A stretch of DNA of 64,000 nucleotides from Nereida sp965655635 (GTDB taxonomy: Bacteria; Pseudomonadota; Alphaproteobacteria; Rhodobacterales; Rhodobacteraceae), in assembly GCF_965655635.1 (NCBI RefSeq), contig NZ_CBFHHE010000005.1:1-64000 (forward strand). The letters are read 5' to 3'. Positions 1 to 9,035 of this stretch are shown here, piece after piece. Numbering within the stretch: the stretch's first letter is position 1; the number at the start of each line of letters is the position of its first letter. A model generated the notes under the pieces. The model searched no databases, had not been told where the DNA came from, and saw only the letters and a list, made by a program, of their open reading frames with translations. The position numbers and the translations under genes are program-made.

Positions 1-872
1 ACCTCATGATCCGCGCCATTAAACAGGGCCTGAAACCCTTTTTTGAAACCCACGACTTCATTGCCAAACGCATCGGCATAAGTCGGCAGATCGAACGAGC
101 GCCTAAGAACAAAACGGTGCACAGGCAATTGGGTAATCTGGCCTTCAAAACGGATTTTGCTGTTAATCGTCACATCGCGGCCCATCCGGAAAACGCCGTC
201 CGTGACCAAAACAGTACGGCCCTGCGCTGCTGCATCAGCCGCCTCAATCGCATCAGCATTATCGGCCACTCCGTCCCCGATCGCACCGAAATCCCGCACG
301 TCTAACACATCAAATGTTTGGCTAAATAAAAGCGGCGTCACATCTTCGACCCTAAGGTCATCAATACGGATTACGCCACCGACCGGCCCCGTCAAATCTA
401 GGCCAATATGCGCATATTCAGCGTCCATCCCCCACGCCATATCCACGCCAGGACGACTGCCCTGCCCCACGATAGCAGACACCTCAATCACGTTTCCGTA
501 GGTTTGCAACGTCACCGCTGCCCCAGCCAGTTGCAGCCCGGTCAAAGCATCATCCGAGGCATCAAAGACAGAGCCCGCAATCTGCACAGACGGCCGACTG
601 CCGCTTACCGCTTTGATGCGCGCGCTCACTTTGTAGTAGCAACTCGTGGAACGTGCAGTTTGGCCCGTGAACCGCAATCGTTGGGTGCCGCCTTGGTTTT
701 TTGTCAGCTGAAGGCAACTCCCAAAATCAGGATCCGATGGCACGACCACAGCACTGCTGTAGCTTGCGTAGGTTTCAGTTCCAAAAGTCCCATCTTCACG
801 GGACCACTGGCCCAAGCCTTGCGAAAACGGTGCTGGAGACAAGCTAAAACGGTCAGTAATTGCCATATTCAT
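1..872 (-). CDS. Beta-helix / glycosyl hydrolase 28-related protein (C-terminus outside window)
   Basis: An open frame of 290 codons runs off the left edge without a stop. The first ~180 residues look like a beta-rich carbohydrate-binding or jelly-roll module. They are followed near residues 193-205 by DFGAIGDGVADN, the typical entry motif of pectate-lyase superfamily beta-helix proteins, which act on polysaccharide or serve as phage tail-spike-like adhesins. The ATG at 872 is preferred because AAGGA lies about nine bases upstream; an ATG at 866 is the alternative. No signal peptide is visible. Substrate unknown: the catalytic part would lie beyond the edge, so enzyme and structural roles cannot be separated. 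Confidence 0.75.
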   Translation of the reverse strand, partial: MNMAITDRFSLSPAPFSQGLGQWSREDGTFGTETYASYSSAVVVPSDPDFGSCLQLTKNQGGTQRLRFTGQTARSTSCYYKVSARIKAVSGSRPSVQIAGSVFDASDDALTGLQLAGAAVTLQTYGNVIEVSAIVGQGSRPGVDMAWGMDAEYAHIGLDLTGPVGGVIRIDDLRVEDVTPLLFSQTFDVLDVRDFGAIGDGVADNADAIEAADAAAQGRTVLVTDGVFRMGRDVTINSKIRFEGQITQLPVHRFVLRRSFDLPTYADAFGNEVVGFKKGFQALFNGADHE

Positions 873-909
873 GAACGATATCCTTTCGTGGAACCTTGGC
901 GTTAGACAC

Positions 910-946
910 AAAAAAACCGCACAAACGGAGCATCCGTTTCTGCGGT
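910..946 (-). terminator. Rho-independent terminator
   Basis: Arms 916-928 and 934-946 pair over 12 of 13 positions around a 5-base loop. On the minus strand the stem is followed by seven T. It lies about 110 bases past the stop of the DUF4864-type gene and just before the beta-helix gene, so it probably ends the former; attenuation of the latter is also possible. Confidence 0.75.
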
Positions 947-1056
947 CTCACAATGTCAGCGCGGGCGTGTTGGTCTGCTCTATCTGCCCAACCTAGCGTC
1001 CGTTCATTAAGCGCATCTTAGGCGAGCGAACGCACTGCTAATGACGCGCGCAACAC

Positions 1057-1467
1057 CTAAACGCCCACGTCGGGGGCTTCCAACACCTGCACCGCAGCAA
1101 TCTTCCAACCCGCTTCCGTTTGCAGCATCATGTAATCAAGGACATGCCGACCACCGGCCGCATCTGTCACGCGCACTTGTTGCCAAACATGGCCATTCAG
1201 CACCCGCAATTCACCAAACCTGATCTGATCGTTGTTCCAAACCATAGGGTAGCCACGCTCAACCATCCGCCCGAATGCATTGGGGTCTTGCCCAAACATT
1301 CGCCGTATATTTGGGGCCGCAAACGCCCACGCGCCGTCCACATTACGGTCGCGAAAGGCATCCATCTGATTTGAGATGGTATTTTGAATATCACGTGTTG
1401 GCGTATCTTGCGCTGCGGCAAATCCCGCCCACAAACAAAAGACCAGACCGACTAAAATACGAACCAT
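1057..1467 (-). CDS. DUF4864-type exported protein
   Basis: The protein is 136 residues with an N-terminal signal peptide (VRILVGLVFCLWAGFAAA, cleavage after AAA-Q or nearby), then a small alpha/beta domain of the NTF2-like/DUF4864 kind with the conserved stretch RDRNVDGAWAFAAPNIRRMF. DUF4864 proteins have no defined function. The start at 1467 is chosen over an in-frame start at 1491 because a strong AGGAGG sits six bases upstream of it and the hydrophobic leader then begins at residue 2. It lies 48 bases downstream of lysK on the same strand and may share its transcript. Probably periplasmic. Confidence 0.7.
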   Translation of the reverse strand: MVRILVGLVFCLWAGFAAAQDTPTRDIQNTISNQMDAFRDRNVDGAWAFAAPNIRRMFGQDPNAFGRMVERGYPMVWNNDQIRFGELRVLNGHVWQQVRVTDAAGGRHVLDYMMLQTEAGWKIAAVQVLEAPDVGV

Positions 1468-1515
1468 GTGAACCTCCTCTGACTGCACCAAAAGCTAAGT
1501 CAGAGGAGCGCTAGG

Positions 1516-3162
1516 TCAATTAATCAACGCGCCTTCCAAGGCTTCGTCAATCAAATTCGCAGTTTCATCAACGCCATAGAGCGCGATAAATCCACCGAAG
1601 CGCGGTCCCTGAGTAGCCCCAAGAAGCACTTCATAAATCGCGCCAAACCAATCACGAAGCGGGTCAAACCCGTGGTTCTTACCAACCGCAAAGACAATTG
1701 ATTGCAGATCCTCGGCGCTGGTGTAATCCAACTCAGCTACCGGATCATCTTTGCCCATTGCTGCGTTTTTCGTCTCAATCATCTGACGCGCCAACGCGGG
1801 ATCACGCAATGCCGCTGCCATATCCGCCAAAGCCGCACGCTCTTGATCTGTTGGTGCGCGGTACGTTTTCTCAGGCTTCACAAAGTCGTTGTAGTACGCA
1901 ACCGCATAGACTGCTGCCGCATCCAAATCAGGATGGGTTTCTGCGGACGCCTCGGGCGCGTAGCGCTGAATAAAGCCCCACAATTGCTCTTTACCCTCGG
2001 CATTGGCCACAGCCGCAAGGTTCAGCAACATTGAGAACGGCACAACCATGTCAGACTTTGGCGCAGTCTCACCGTGGATGTGGAAAATCGGGTTCGCCAG
2101 CTTTTGCGTGGCATCTTGGTCTTCATAGCCGCGCAATTGTTGATGATACTCATCCACCATTTTGGGGATCACATCGAAATAGAGGCGCTTGGCTGTCTTT
2201 GGCTTCTGATACATAAAATACGACAGACTTTCGGGCGCCGCATAAGTCAGCCACTCCTCCATCGAAAGGCCATTGCCTTTTGATTTCGAAATTTTCTGAC
2301 CGAGTTCGTCATTAAATAACTCATACGACAGGCTTTCAGGCGCCGGCGCACCAAGTGCGCGACAAATTTTACCCGATTGGACAACACTGTCGATCAGGTC
2401 TTTGCCAGACATTTCATAATCCACCCCAAGGGCAGCCCAACGCATCGCCCAATCAGGTTTCCATTGCATTTTGACGTTACCGCCGGTGACGGGCACTTCG
2501 ATACGCTCGCCGTCAGGCTCTTCATAAACGATCGTGCCTTTCGCCACATTACGTTCAAGCGTTGGCACCTGAAGCACATGGCCTGTTTTCGGACTTACGG
2601 GCAGAAAGCACGAATATGTGGCGCGGCGTTCTTCGCCCAATGTCGGCAGCATGATCTCTTGGATTTTGTCAAAGCGCTCTAGGGCGGTCATAAGTGCTTC
2701 ATCAAACTTCCCACCAGTGTAGTAGTCGGTTGATGATGCAAACTCATACTCAAATCCGAAACCATCCAGAAATTCACACAGACGCGCATTATTGTGCTGT
2801 GCAAAACCTTCATGGCACCCAAACGGGTCGCGCACTTTGGTCAGCGGCAGGTTGAGATCCTGCAACAGCTCTTCTTGCATCGGAACGTTTGTCGGCACTT
2901 TGCGGAACCCGTCCATATCGTCAGAAAAACAAATAAGCTTCGTTGGAATATCGCACAACACTTCGAATGCGCGACGCACCATGGTGGTACGCGCAACCTC
3001 ACCAAAAGTCCCAAGATGCGGCAGCCCCGACGGGCCGTATCCCGTTTGGAACAATACATAACCCTTCTCCGGGTCCTTACCCTTAAGCCGTTTGAGCACC
3101 CGGCGCGCTTCTTCAAAAGGCCATGCTTTGGACTGTTGGGCTTCGTCGCGCGAAAGGCTCAT
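1516..3162 (-). CDS. lysK: Lysyl-tRNA synthetase, class I
   Basis: This is a 548-residue class I LysRS, which charges tRNA-Lys with lysine in the cytoplasm. Alphaproteobacteria and archaea commonly use this fold instead of the class II LysS. The HIGH-type signature appears as PSGLPHLGT (residues 44-52) and the KMSKS loop as KISKSKG (290-296). The C-terminal helical anticodon-binding part is present. Start 3162 follows GGAG at eight bases; an in-frame ATG at 3186 lacks a comparable site. The gene is divergent from the TerB-like gene across 166 bases. Confidence 0.95.
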   Translation of the reverse strand: MSLSRDEAQQSKAWPFEEARRVLKRLKGKDPEKGYVLFQTGYGPSGLPHLGTFGEVARTTMVRRAFEVLCDIPTKLICFSDDMDGFRKVPTNVPMQEELLQDLNLPLTKVRDPFGCHEGFAQHNNARLCEFLDGFGFEYEFASSTDYYTGGKFDEALMTALERFDKIQEIMLPTLGEERRATYSCFLPVSPKTGHVLQVPTLERNVAKGTIVYEEPDGERIEVPVTGGNVKMQWKPDWAMRWAALGVDYEMSGKDLIDSVVQSGKICRALGAPAPESLSYELFNDELGQKISKSKGNGLSMEEWLTYAAPESLSYFMYQKPKTAKRLYFDVIPKMVDEYHQQLRGYEDQDATQKLANPIFHIHGETAPKSDMVVPFSMLLNLAAVANAEGKEQLWGFIQRYAPEASAETHPDLDAAAVYAVAYYNDFVKPEKTYRAPTDQERAALADMAAALRDPALARQMIETKNAAMGKDDPVAELDYTSAEDLQSIVFAVGKNHGFDPLRDWFGAIYEVLLGATQGPRFGGFIALYGVDETANLIDEALEGALIN

Positions 3163-3328
3163 CTGGCTATCTCCGGTTTTGATCATCGGTGTACGTAATT
3201 GGACGCGGCGAGGGCGCGCAGATCAGCCGCGCGGTGGCACAACCCCGCGCACCATTCGCACTCCCTATTGCGAGGGGGGCCAGCCGTCAATAAACCAAGG
3301 GCAGAGCAGTCCAAAAGGAACACCCCTC

Positions 3329-3760
3329 GTGAACGCACAAGCCCCGCTAACGGCACAAGACAGCCTTGCCGCACTGATGATCGCCGTTTCCGCAAGCGAT
3401 GAAGATATTCGCACGGCTAAACTTGTGAAAATCACCAATATTGTGAACAACTTACCCGTCTTTTCGGGATATGATCCCGAACGCCTTCAAACAATCGGGC
3501 GCACCGTTTTTGACTTGTTCGATCAAGAAGACGGGCTGGACGCGCTTTTTGGCTTGATCCGCGACGCATTGCCTCAAACCCTGTATGAAACAGCTTACGC
3601 ATTGTCATGCGACGTCGCAGCCGCTGACGGATCAATTGCATCGCCCGAACTTCGCATGCTTGAAGAAATTCGGTACGAGCTTGAACTTGACCGCTTACAC
3701 GCTGCAGCAATTGAGCGTGGCGCACGCGCACGCCACATGACCTTGCCGACCGCGTTTTAG
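3329..3760 (+). CDS. TerB-family (tellurite resistance-like) protein
   Basis: This acidic 143-residue all-helical protein has the TerB/DjlA-like pattern: LAALMIAVSASDEDI near the start, and a second half containing YALSCDVAAADGSIASPELR, which resembles the D-G-x-(I)-x-x-x-E metal-binding segment of TerB domains. TerB domains bind divalent metal and occur in stress-related proteins; a tellurite role is not implied. A GTG at 3329 is chosen because AAGGAA lies nine bases upstream and the domain begins directly after. Its stop overlaps the stop of the convergent dacB gene by four bases (3757-3760). Confidence 0.75.
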   Translation: MNAQAPLTAQDSLAALMIAVSASDEDIRTAKLVKITNIVNNLPVFSGYDPERLQTIGRTVFDLFDQEDGLDALFGLIRDALPQTLYETAYALSCDVAAADGSIASPELRMLEEIRYELELDRLHAAAIERGARARHMTLPTAF

Positions 3761-5217
3761 GCCCGCCCCCAACGGTGCAAAAGGCGCTGCTGCATTGATT
3801 TTGCGCGCCTGTTCCAGCCGGATGCACCGCGGGGCCTTTCCCTGTCTGACTTTTTGATTTTGCCGCGCGCACTTAGATCGGCAGAGACAATCGCAAAAGC
3901 CCGCTTTGTACCTTGCGGGGTGGTGACATAGCCGGCCAATGTGCTGACAAAGTTCAACGTGCCAGTTTTGGCTGTCACTTCGATGCCTCGCCCATCAATG
4001 ACTTTGCCGTTCGCGTCACGCAGCTTGATCGGCTTCATCAGTGCCCCAATCGGCCCGTTTGCGGCCGCGACTAAAATTTGCAGCAAATCAGACGCACTGA
4101 TACGACTTCGATCACCAAGGCCTGAATGATCAACCAGTTGCGCAGCAACGCCAAAACGCTCCTTTGCCCATCCATTCATAGACGCAGCCGAACTTCGAAG
4201 TGTCTTTGCACCAGAGGCCTGCAGACCAATAACTTCAGCCGTCAAGTTGGTCGAAAACTTCAGCATATTGCGGCACATCTCGAAAAGCGGCACACTTGCA
4301 TGCTGGACCAGAACACGCCCCTTTGCAGGGCGATCCGTCACTTGACCGGCGGGAAGCGAAATTCCCTTGGCGCGGGCAAGTTGACCGAAAACATCAGCTG
4401 CATAAAGCGCAGGTTGGCGAACCGGCAGCCACCGTGCCCCGCCCCCGCCAAGTGCAGAACGGCTGACCGTCCACGCATCACGCCCCTTTTCAAGAGCGTA
4501 TCCGTAAACAGGAAAGTCACGCGAAACGATGCGCAGCGTTGCCATCTCTACCGCAGGAGCATGACGTTTTGCACGGGCATCCATGGTTGTACGATATCCA
4601 TCCGCGCCGCGTCGCCATTCGAAATGCACACGATTGAAGTTTAGGTTCATACCACCGATTGTGGGGTTATACCCCAAATAGTCAGGCTGATCGCGGTCAA
4701 TAAAAGGGATTGCAGGCAGCGCGCTGTTTTGAACATAAAAGCTGCCATCAATCCTGCGCACACCGTTGCTGTGAAGATCGGCAATCATACGGCCAAGATC
4801 ATCGGTGTTCAACGTCGGATCACCGCCGCCCACCAGCCACAGATCACCTCGCAACGTGCCATCCTCAATCGCACCGTCGCTCACAAGCCGCGTGTTAAAT
4901 CGGAACCCAGCTCCAAGTCGGTCAAGCCCATAGAGCGCTGTCAGCATCTTTGCCACTGACGCAGGCGGTAGCGCTTCATCCGCTTGGAATTGCTCAATGC
5001 TTTTCCCGCTCGTCGCGTCGGCAACCGCAAACCGCGTGACACCACTAAGGCCTGCTTGGGTCACGATATCTGTGGCAGTGGGGTCAACTTTGCGGGCAAA
5101 ATCATCAGGCCTTGCAACTGGGCGCGCTGACATTGTGGGCGCAGTAGCACCCGCCGCTGTCGCTGTTGTTGCAAGAAGACCGGCCAGCAAGAACCGTCGG
5201 GAATACACACGCGTCAT
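3757..5217 (-). CDS. dacB: D-Ala-D-Ala carboxypeptidase / endopeptidase (PBP4 family)
   Basis: This 486-residue class C penicillin-binding protein (peptidase S13) trims and cuts peptidoglycan cross-links in the periplasm. The three active-site motifs are all present: SVAK (87-90, nucleophile Ser87), STN (322-324) and KTG (417-419). The N-terminus SRRFLLAGLLATTATAAG has a twin-arginine plus hydrophobic stretch, so export may use Tat. The C-terminus carries an unusually basic ~35-residue tail rich in Arg/Lys. The start at 5217 has only a weak ribosome site. Divergent from the DMT transporter with 65 bases between starts. Confidence 0.93.
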   Translation of the reverse strand: MTRVYSRRFLLAGLLATTATAAGATAPTMSARPVARPDDFARKVDPTATDIVTQAGLSGVTRFAVADATSGKSIEQFQADEALPPASVAKMLTALYGLDRLGAGFRFNTRLVSDGAIEDGTLRGDLWLVGGGDPTLNTDDLGRMIADLHSNGVRRIDGSFYVQNSALPAIPFIDRDQPDYLGYNPTIGGMNLNFNRVHFEWRRGADGYRTTMDARAKRHAPAVEMATLRIVSRDFPVYGYALEKGRDAWTVSRSALGGGGARWLPVRQPALYAADVFGQLARAKGISLPAGQVTDRPAKGRVLVQHASVPLFEMCRNMLKFSTNLTAEVIGLQASGAKTLRSSAASMNGWAKERFGVAAQLVDHSGLGDRSRISASDLLQILVAAANGPIGALMKPIKLRDANGKVIDGRGIEVTAKTGTLNFVSTLAGYVTTPQGTKRAFAIVSADLSARGKIKKSDRERPRGASGWNRRAKSMQQRLLHRWGRA

Positions 5218-5282
5218 GCCTAGACTAAAGCCCAGCAGTTGGCGCGTGACAACTCACAATCTGCGGCGTAACCACCTGCCTT

Positions 5283-6110
5283 ATGTTACGCGCCACTCTT
5301 TTGATGTTCCTCGCTATGTCGCTAATCCCTGCAGGGGACACGGCCGGCAAGCTGCTGTCGAATAATTATGAAGTGCACCCGCTTTGGATCGCATGGAGCC
5401 GCTTTGCCCTTGGCGCGTTGATTGCAGCGCCATTTATGCCGCGCGGGACATGGGGTGTTCTGCGCAACCCTAAGGTAGTTTTCCGAGCGCTTTTGTTGGC
5501 AGGCGGCATTTCGTGCATCCTGACGGCCCTGCGCACTGAGGACATCGCCAATGTGTTTGCAGCGTTCTTCATCGGTCCGCTGTTGTCGTTCACCCTATCG
5601 GCGTGGCTGCTCAAAGAAAAAGTCACATGGGTGCAAACGGCTCTATTGCTCGTTGGGTTTTGTGGCGTCCTGTTGGTGGTCAAACCGGGCTTTGACTATT
5701 CACCGGGCCTCGGGTTCGCCGTCCTTGCGGGATGTTTTTACGGAAGTTTCCTGACCGCATCGAAATGGCTCATCGGGATCGCGCCTGCACGCACGCTACT
5801 GCTGAGCCAACTCCTGATCCCCGCGATTATCATGCTCCCTTTTGCCGCAGTTTTCTGGCCACCACTGAGCCTGCCTGTTGTGGGGCTGGCCACTGCGTCT
5901 GCTGTTGGGTCCATGTCTGGAAACTTTTTGCTGCTTTTTGCCTGCGCAATGGCCGACAGCACGCGGCTGGCCCCATTAGTATACTTCCAACTGATCGCAG
6001 CAACCATTCTGGGATGGACCGTGTTCGGCGCTTTGCCCGATACACTGACGCTTTGCGGTTTAGTGCTGATCATCGGCGCAGGTGTGGGTGCAGCAACTTT
6101 GCGTCGCTAG
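5283..6110 (+). CDS. EamA-family (DMT superfamily) transporter
   Basis: The 275-residue integral membrane protein has about ten hydrophobic segments arranged as two EamA repeats, the form of drug/metabolite exporters (RhaT/YdcZ-like). Motifs include PLWIAWSRFALGALIAAPF in repeat 1 and the WLLKEK-type charged turn after the fourth helix. Substrate cannot be read from sequence. No clear Shine-Dalgarno site precedes either 5283 or the next Met codon at 5304, so the start is uncertain and the message could be near-leaderless. Its stop overlaps nadD, on the other strand, by four bases. Confidence 0.85.
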   Translation: MLRATLLMFLAMSLIPAGDTAGKLLSNNYEVHPLWIAWSRFALGALIAAPFMPRGTWGVLRNPKVVFRALLLAGGISCILTALRTEDIANVFAAFFIGPLLSFTLSAWLLKEKVTWVQTALLLVGFCGVLLVVKPGFDYSPGLGFAVLAGCFYGSFLTASKWLIGIAPARTLLLSQLLIPAIIMLPFAAVFWPPLSLPVVGLATASAVGSMSGNFLLLFACAMADSTRLAPLVYFQLIAATILGWTVFGALPDTLTLCGLVLIIGAGVGAATLRR

Positions 6111-6712
6111 TTGCGCTGCCACTCACCGCGTTTCCTGATTTCGCTACTCGAAACAGACAGCATCGGTATATTCACAAACGACCACGCAGGCGCGTCAGAG
6201 CGGCCCAAAAGCTGACTTTGCCTACCTTTCAACCGTGCAAAATCATAGATCTTGGCCGCCGGTGACGTACGCGCCGATATACGATCACCCGGGCGCGCCA
6301 ACACCCCAACAGGTGTGGTCGCCAAAATACCTTGCCAGTCTTGCCAATGATGGAACTGGGCCAAATTATCCGCACCCATCAACCAAACAAACCGTACGCC
6401 AGGATACCGCAAGCGCAGCACATCAAGGGTTTGCGCGGTATACCTGGTGCCAAGATGGGCCTCGATATCTGTCACCTCAACACGCGGATCGCACATAACT
6501 TGGCGGGCCGCCTGCACACGCCGTTCAAGCGGTGCGGGCCCGTGCTCTTTCAGCGGATTACCAACTGAGACCAGCCACCACACGCGGTCCAGCCCAAAGC
6601 GTTTCAACCCCTCTTTAGTGATGTGCACGTGCCCTGCGTGTGCGGGATCAAACGATCCACCCAACAAACCAACAACTTGGCCCTGCCGCGCATATGGAGA
6701 CTTCCGTGTCAT
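6107..6712 (-). CDS. nadD: Nicotinate-nucleotide adenylyltransferase
   Basis: The 201-residue enzyme transfers AMP from ATP to nicotinate mononucleotide, the penultimate step of NAD synthesis. The nucleotidyltransferase signature GGSFDPAHAGHVH is at residues 18-30, and the C-terminal SSSEIRKR matches the family's ISSTxIR ATP-site motif. Start 6712 follows AAGG at five bases and gives the usual family length; an upstream extension of the frame to 6862 would run into the ettA start and lacks homology. nadE, the next enzyme of the pathway, lies about 8.6 kb away on the same strand. Confidence 0.94.
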   Translation of the reverse strand: MTRKSPYARQGQVVGLLGGSFDPAHAGHVHITKEGLKRFGLDRVWWLVSVGNPLKEHGPAPLERRVQAARQVMCDPRVEVTDIEAHLGTRYTAQTLDVLRLRYPGVRFVWLMGADNLAQFHHWQDWQGILATTPVGVLARPGDRISARTSPAAKIYDFARLKGRQSQLLGRSDAPAWSFVNIPMLSVSSSEIRKRGEWQRN

Positions 6713-6814
6713 GCGCACCTTGTCGGACACCCTTACAGTCCAGTCAATGCATTGCCCCCGCGACCGTGCCGCGTTATCTGGGGCCAACTTACCTTTTACT
6801 CGGAGATGTAACAG

Positions 6815-8470
6815 ATGGCTGCCAATCAATTCGTCTACTTCATGGACGGCGTGTCCAAACAATACCCCGGCGGCAAAAAGGTGTTTGAGAACATCCGCCT
6901 GAACTTCCTGCCCGGTGTGAAAATCGGTGTGGTCGGTGTGAACGGCACAGGTAAATCAACCTTGATGCGCATTATGGCCGGTCAGGATAAAGAATTTACC
7001 GGTGAAGCATGGGCAGCAGAAGGCGCACGCGTCGGCTACCTCCCCCAAGAGCCTGATTTGGACCCAAGCCTTGACGTGCGCGGCAACGTAATGCTGGGCG
7101 TGAAAGCCAAGAAAGACATTCTGGATCGCTACAACGAATTGGCGATGAACTACTCCGATGAGACCGCCGAAGAAATGGCGCAGCTTCAAGACGAGATCGA
7201 CAGCCAGAACCTATGGGACCTCGATGCGCAAATCGACGTGTCGATGGAGGCACTACGCTGCCCTGCGGATGATGCAGACGTCACAACCCTATCGGGCGGT
7301 GAAAAGCGCCGCGTGGCCCTATGTCAGCTTTTGCTGGATGCGCCTGACATGTTGCTGCTTGACGAACCGACCAACCACCTTGACGCCGAAACCATCGCAT
7401 GGCTGCAACAGCACTTGATCGATTACAAAGGCACCATCCTGATCGTCACCCACGACCGTTATTTCCTTGATGCCATCACCGGATGGATTCTGGAACTGGA
7501 CCGGGGCTCGGGCATCCCACATGAGGGTAACTATTCTTCATGGCTGGAAGCCAAAGCCAAGCGCATGGAGCGTGAAGCGAAAGACGATAAATCCAAGCAA
7601 AAGACCCTCGAGCGTGAACTTGAGTGGATGCGCCAAGGCGCCAAAGCGCGCCAAGCCAAATCAAAAGCGCGGATTGCGGCCTACAACGAGATGGCCAATC
7701 AATCAGAGCGCGAAAAAGTCGGCCGCGCACAGATCATCATTCCAAACGGTCCCCGCCTTGGTGACAAAGTCATCGAGATCGACAACCTCACAAAAGCCTA
7801 TGGCGATAAACTTCTAATCGAAGATTTGTCCTTCACACTGCCTCCGGGTGGTATTGTGGGCGTCATCGGCCCGAACGGCGCGGGTAAATCTACGTTGTTC
7901 AAAATGCTCACGGGCGATGAACAACCAGATGCGGGATCCGTCAGCTACGGCGACACAGTTGACCTTAGCTATGTGGATCAGTCGCGCGACGCACTGCCCG
8001 ACGATAAAACCGTCTGGGAAGTAATCAGTGACGGCAATGACATCATCATGCTGGGTGACGCTGAAGTGAACAGCCGCGCGTATTGTTCGTCCTTCAACTT
8101 CAAAGGTGGCGACCAACAGAAGAAAGTTGGCGTTCTATCAGGTGGTGAGCGCAACCGCGTTCACATGGCCAAGCTGCTGCGCGCCGGTGGCAACGTCCTA
8201 CTGCTCGATGAACCAACAAACGACCTTGATGTTGAAACACTTCGCGCCCTTGAAGATGCGTTGGTCGACTTTGCAGGGTGTGCTGTGGTGATTTCACACG
8301 ATCGCTTCTTCCTTGATCGGATTTGCACCCACATTTTGGCATTCGAAGGCGAAGCGCATATCGAGTGGTTTGAAGGTGGCTTCACTGAGTACGAAGAAGA
8401 TAAAAAACGCCGCCTTGGACCCGATGCCTTGGAACCAAAGCGCGTCAAATACAAGAAATTCGCACGCTAA
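6815..8470 (+). CDS. ettA: Energy-dependent translational throttle protein EttA (ABC-F)
   Basis: This 551-residue soluble protein has two ABC ATPase domains and no membrane domain. It is the ABC-F type that binds the ribosomal E site and gates entry into elongation according to the ADP/ATP ratio. Walker A motifs are GVNGTGKST (41-49) and GPNGAGKST (near 352). Signatures are LSGGEKRR and LSGGERNR, and Walker B motifs are LLLDEPTNHLD and LLLDEPTNDLD. The charged linker and arm segments of EttA are present and the length fits the family (~555). A GGAG lies ten to thirteen bases before the ATG. Confidence 0.95.
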   Translation: MAANQFVYFMDGVSKQYPGGKKVFENIRLNFLPGVKIGVVGVNGTGKSTLMRIMAGQDKEFTGEAWAAEGARVGYLPQEPDLDPSLDVRGNVMLGVKAKKDILDRYNELAMNYSDETAEEMAQLQDEIDSQNLWDLDAQIDVSMEALRCPADDADVTTLSGGEKRRVALCQLLLDAPDMLLLDEPTNHLDAETIAWLQQHLIDYKGTILIVTHDRYFLDAITGWILELDRGSGIPHEGNYSSWLEAKAKRMEREAKDDKSKQKTLERELEWMRQGAKARQAKSKARIAAYNEMANQSEREKVGRAQIIIPNGPRLGDKVIEIDNLTKAYGDKLLIEDLSFTLPPGGIVGVIGPNGAGKSTLFKMLTGDEQPDAGSVSYGDTVDLSYVDQSRDALPDDKTVWEVISDGNDIIMLGDAEVNSRAYCSSFNFKGGDQQKKVGVLSGGERNRVHMAKLLRAGGNVLLLDEPTNDLDVETLRALEDALVDFAGCAVVISHDRFFLDRICTHILAFEGEAHIEWFEGGFTEYEEDKKRRLGPDALEPKRVKYKKFAR

Positions 8471-8747
8471 AATCCTGTTTAGCGCGGCTATACATTAAGG
8501 ATACGCTTGGCCAAATAGCGGCCTGGCGTATCCCAAACACCAAATATCGTAGCCAGATCAGCCGCGAATTGCTGATCAAAATGCTTTCCCCGATTTCCCT
8601 TGCTTTATGAGGGTCGCCACCCCATATGGGGACTAGCTACGTTATGCACTCGATCCCTGTCTTCCCTTACCGGCTACAGTCTTTCGATCCCTGACTAAGC
8701 CGACGTGCTGCAATTTCGCGGGCACGAATTTAAAAGGAGACACGGAT
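8471..8747 (+). promoter_or_regulatory. Long leader region of the cold-shock gene
   Basis: These 277 bases hold no credible ORF. Visible structure: an imperfect hairpin 8499-8532 (ggatacgc/gcgtatcc plus ggcc/ggcc) just after ettA without a T tract; a perfect 12-base palindrome ccccatatgggg at 8620-8631; and a 10-base direct repeat tcgatccctg at 8650-8659 and 8684-8693. AAAAGGAGA precedes the cold-shock ATG. Long structured leaders are known for cspA-family mRNAs, where they sense temperature; that role is inferred here. Confidence 0.45.
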
Positions 8748-8954
8748 ATGGCTACTGGCACCGTGAAATGGTTTAACACTACTAAAGGCTACGGCTTTGT
8801 TGCACCCGATGGCGGCAGCAAGGACGTTTTCGTTCACATTTCTGCTGTTGAGCGTTCAGGCCTCACTGGTCTTGCTGACAACCAAAAAGTAACATTCGAC
8901 ATCGAAAGCGGCCGTGATGGCCGTGAGAGCGCGATCAACATCGCCCTCGCGTAA
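8748..8954 (+). CDS. Cold-shock protein (CspA family)
   Basis: The 68-residue single OB-fold protein binds single-stranded RNA/DNA and melts mRNA secondary structure at low temperature. RNP1 appears as KGYGFVAPD and RNP2 as DVFVHISAV, with GTVKWFN at the start as in nearly all Csp proteins. Whether it is cold-induced or constitutive cannot be told from the protein; the 277-base leader suggests post-transcriptional control. A strong AAAGGAGA site is present, and a terminator follows within 25 bases, so the gene is monocistronic. Confidence 0.95.
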   Translation: MATGTVKWFNTTKGYGFVAPDGGSKDVFVHISAVERSGLTGLADNQKVTFDIESGRDGRESAINIALA

Positions 8955-8974
8955 GTTATTGTACTTATAATGGA

Positions 8975-9011
8975 AAAGGCGCCCATCCATTTGGATGTGG
9001 CGCCTTTTTTA
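8975..9011 (+). terminator. Rho-independent terminator, probably bidirectional
   Basis: The stem aaggcgcc-catcca / tggatg-tggcgcctt has one bulge and is followed by six T on the plus strand. On the minus strand TTTT also follows the stem. It lies between the cold-shock gene and the convergent small membrane protein gene and can serve both. Confidence 0.85.
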
Positions 9012-9035
9012 TGACTAAATGTAACCGTCCCGTTA

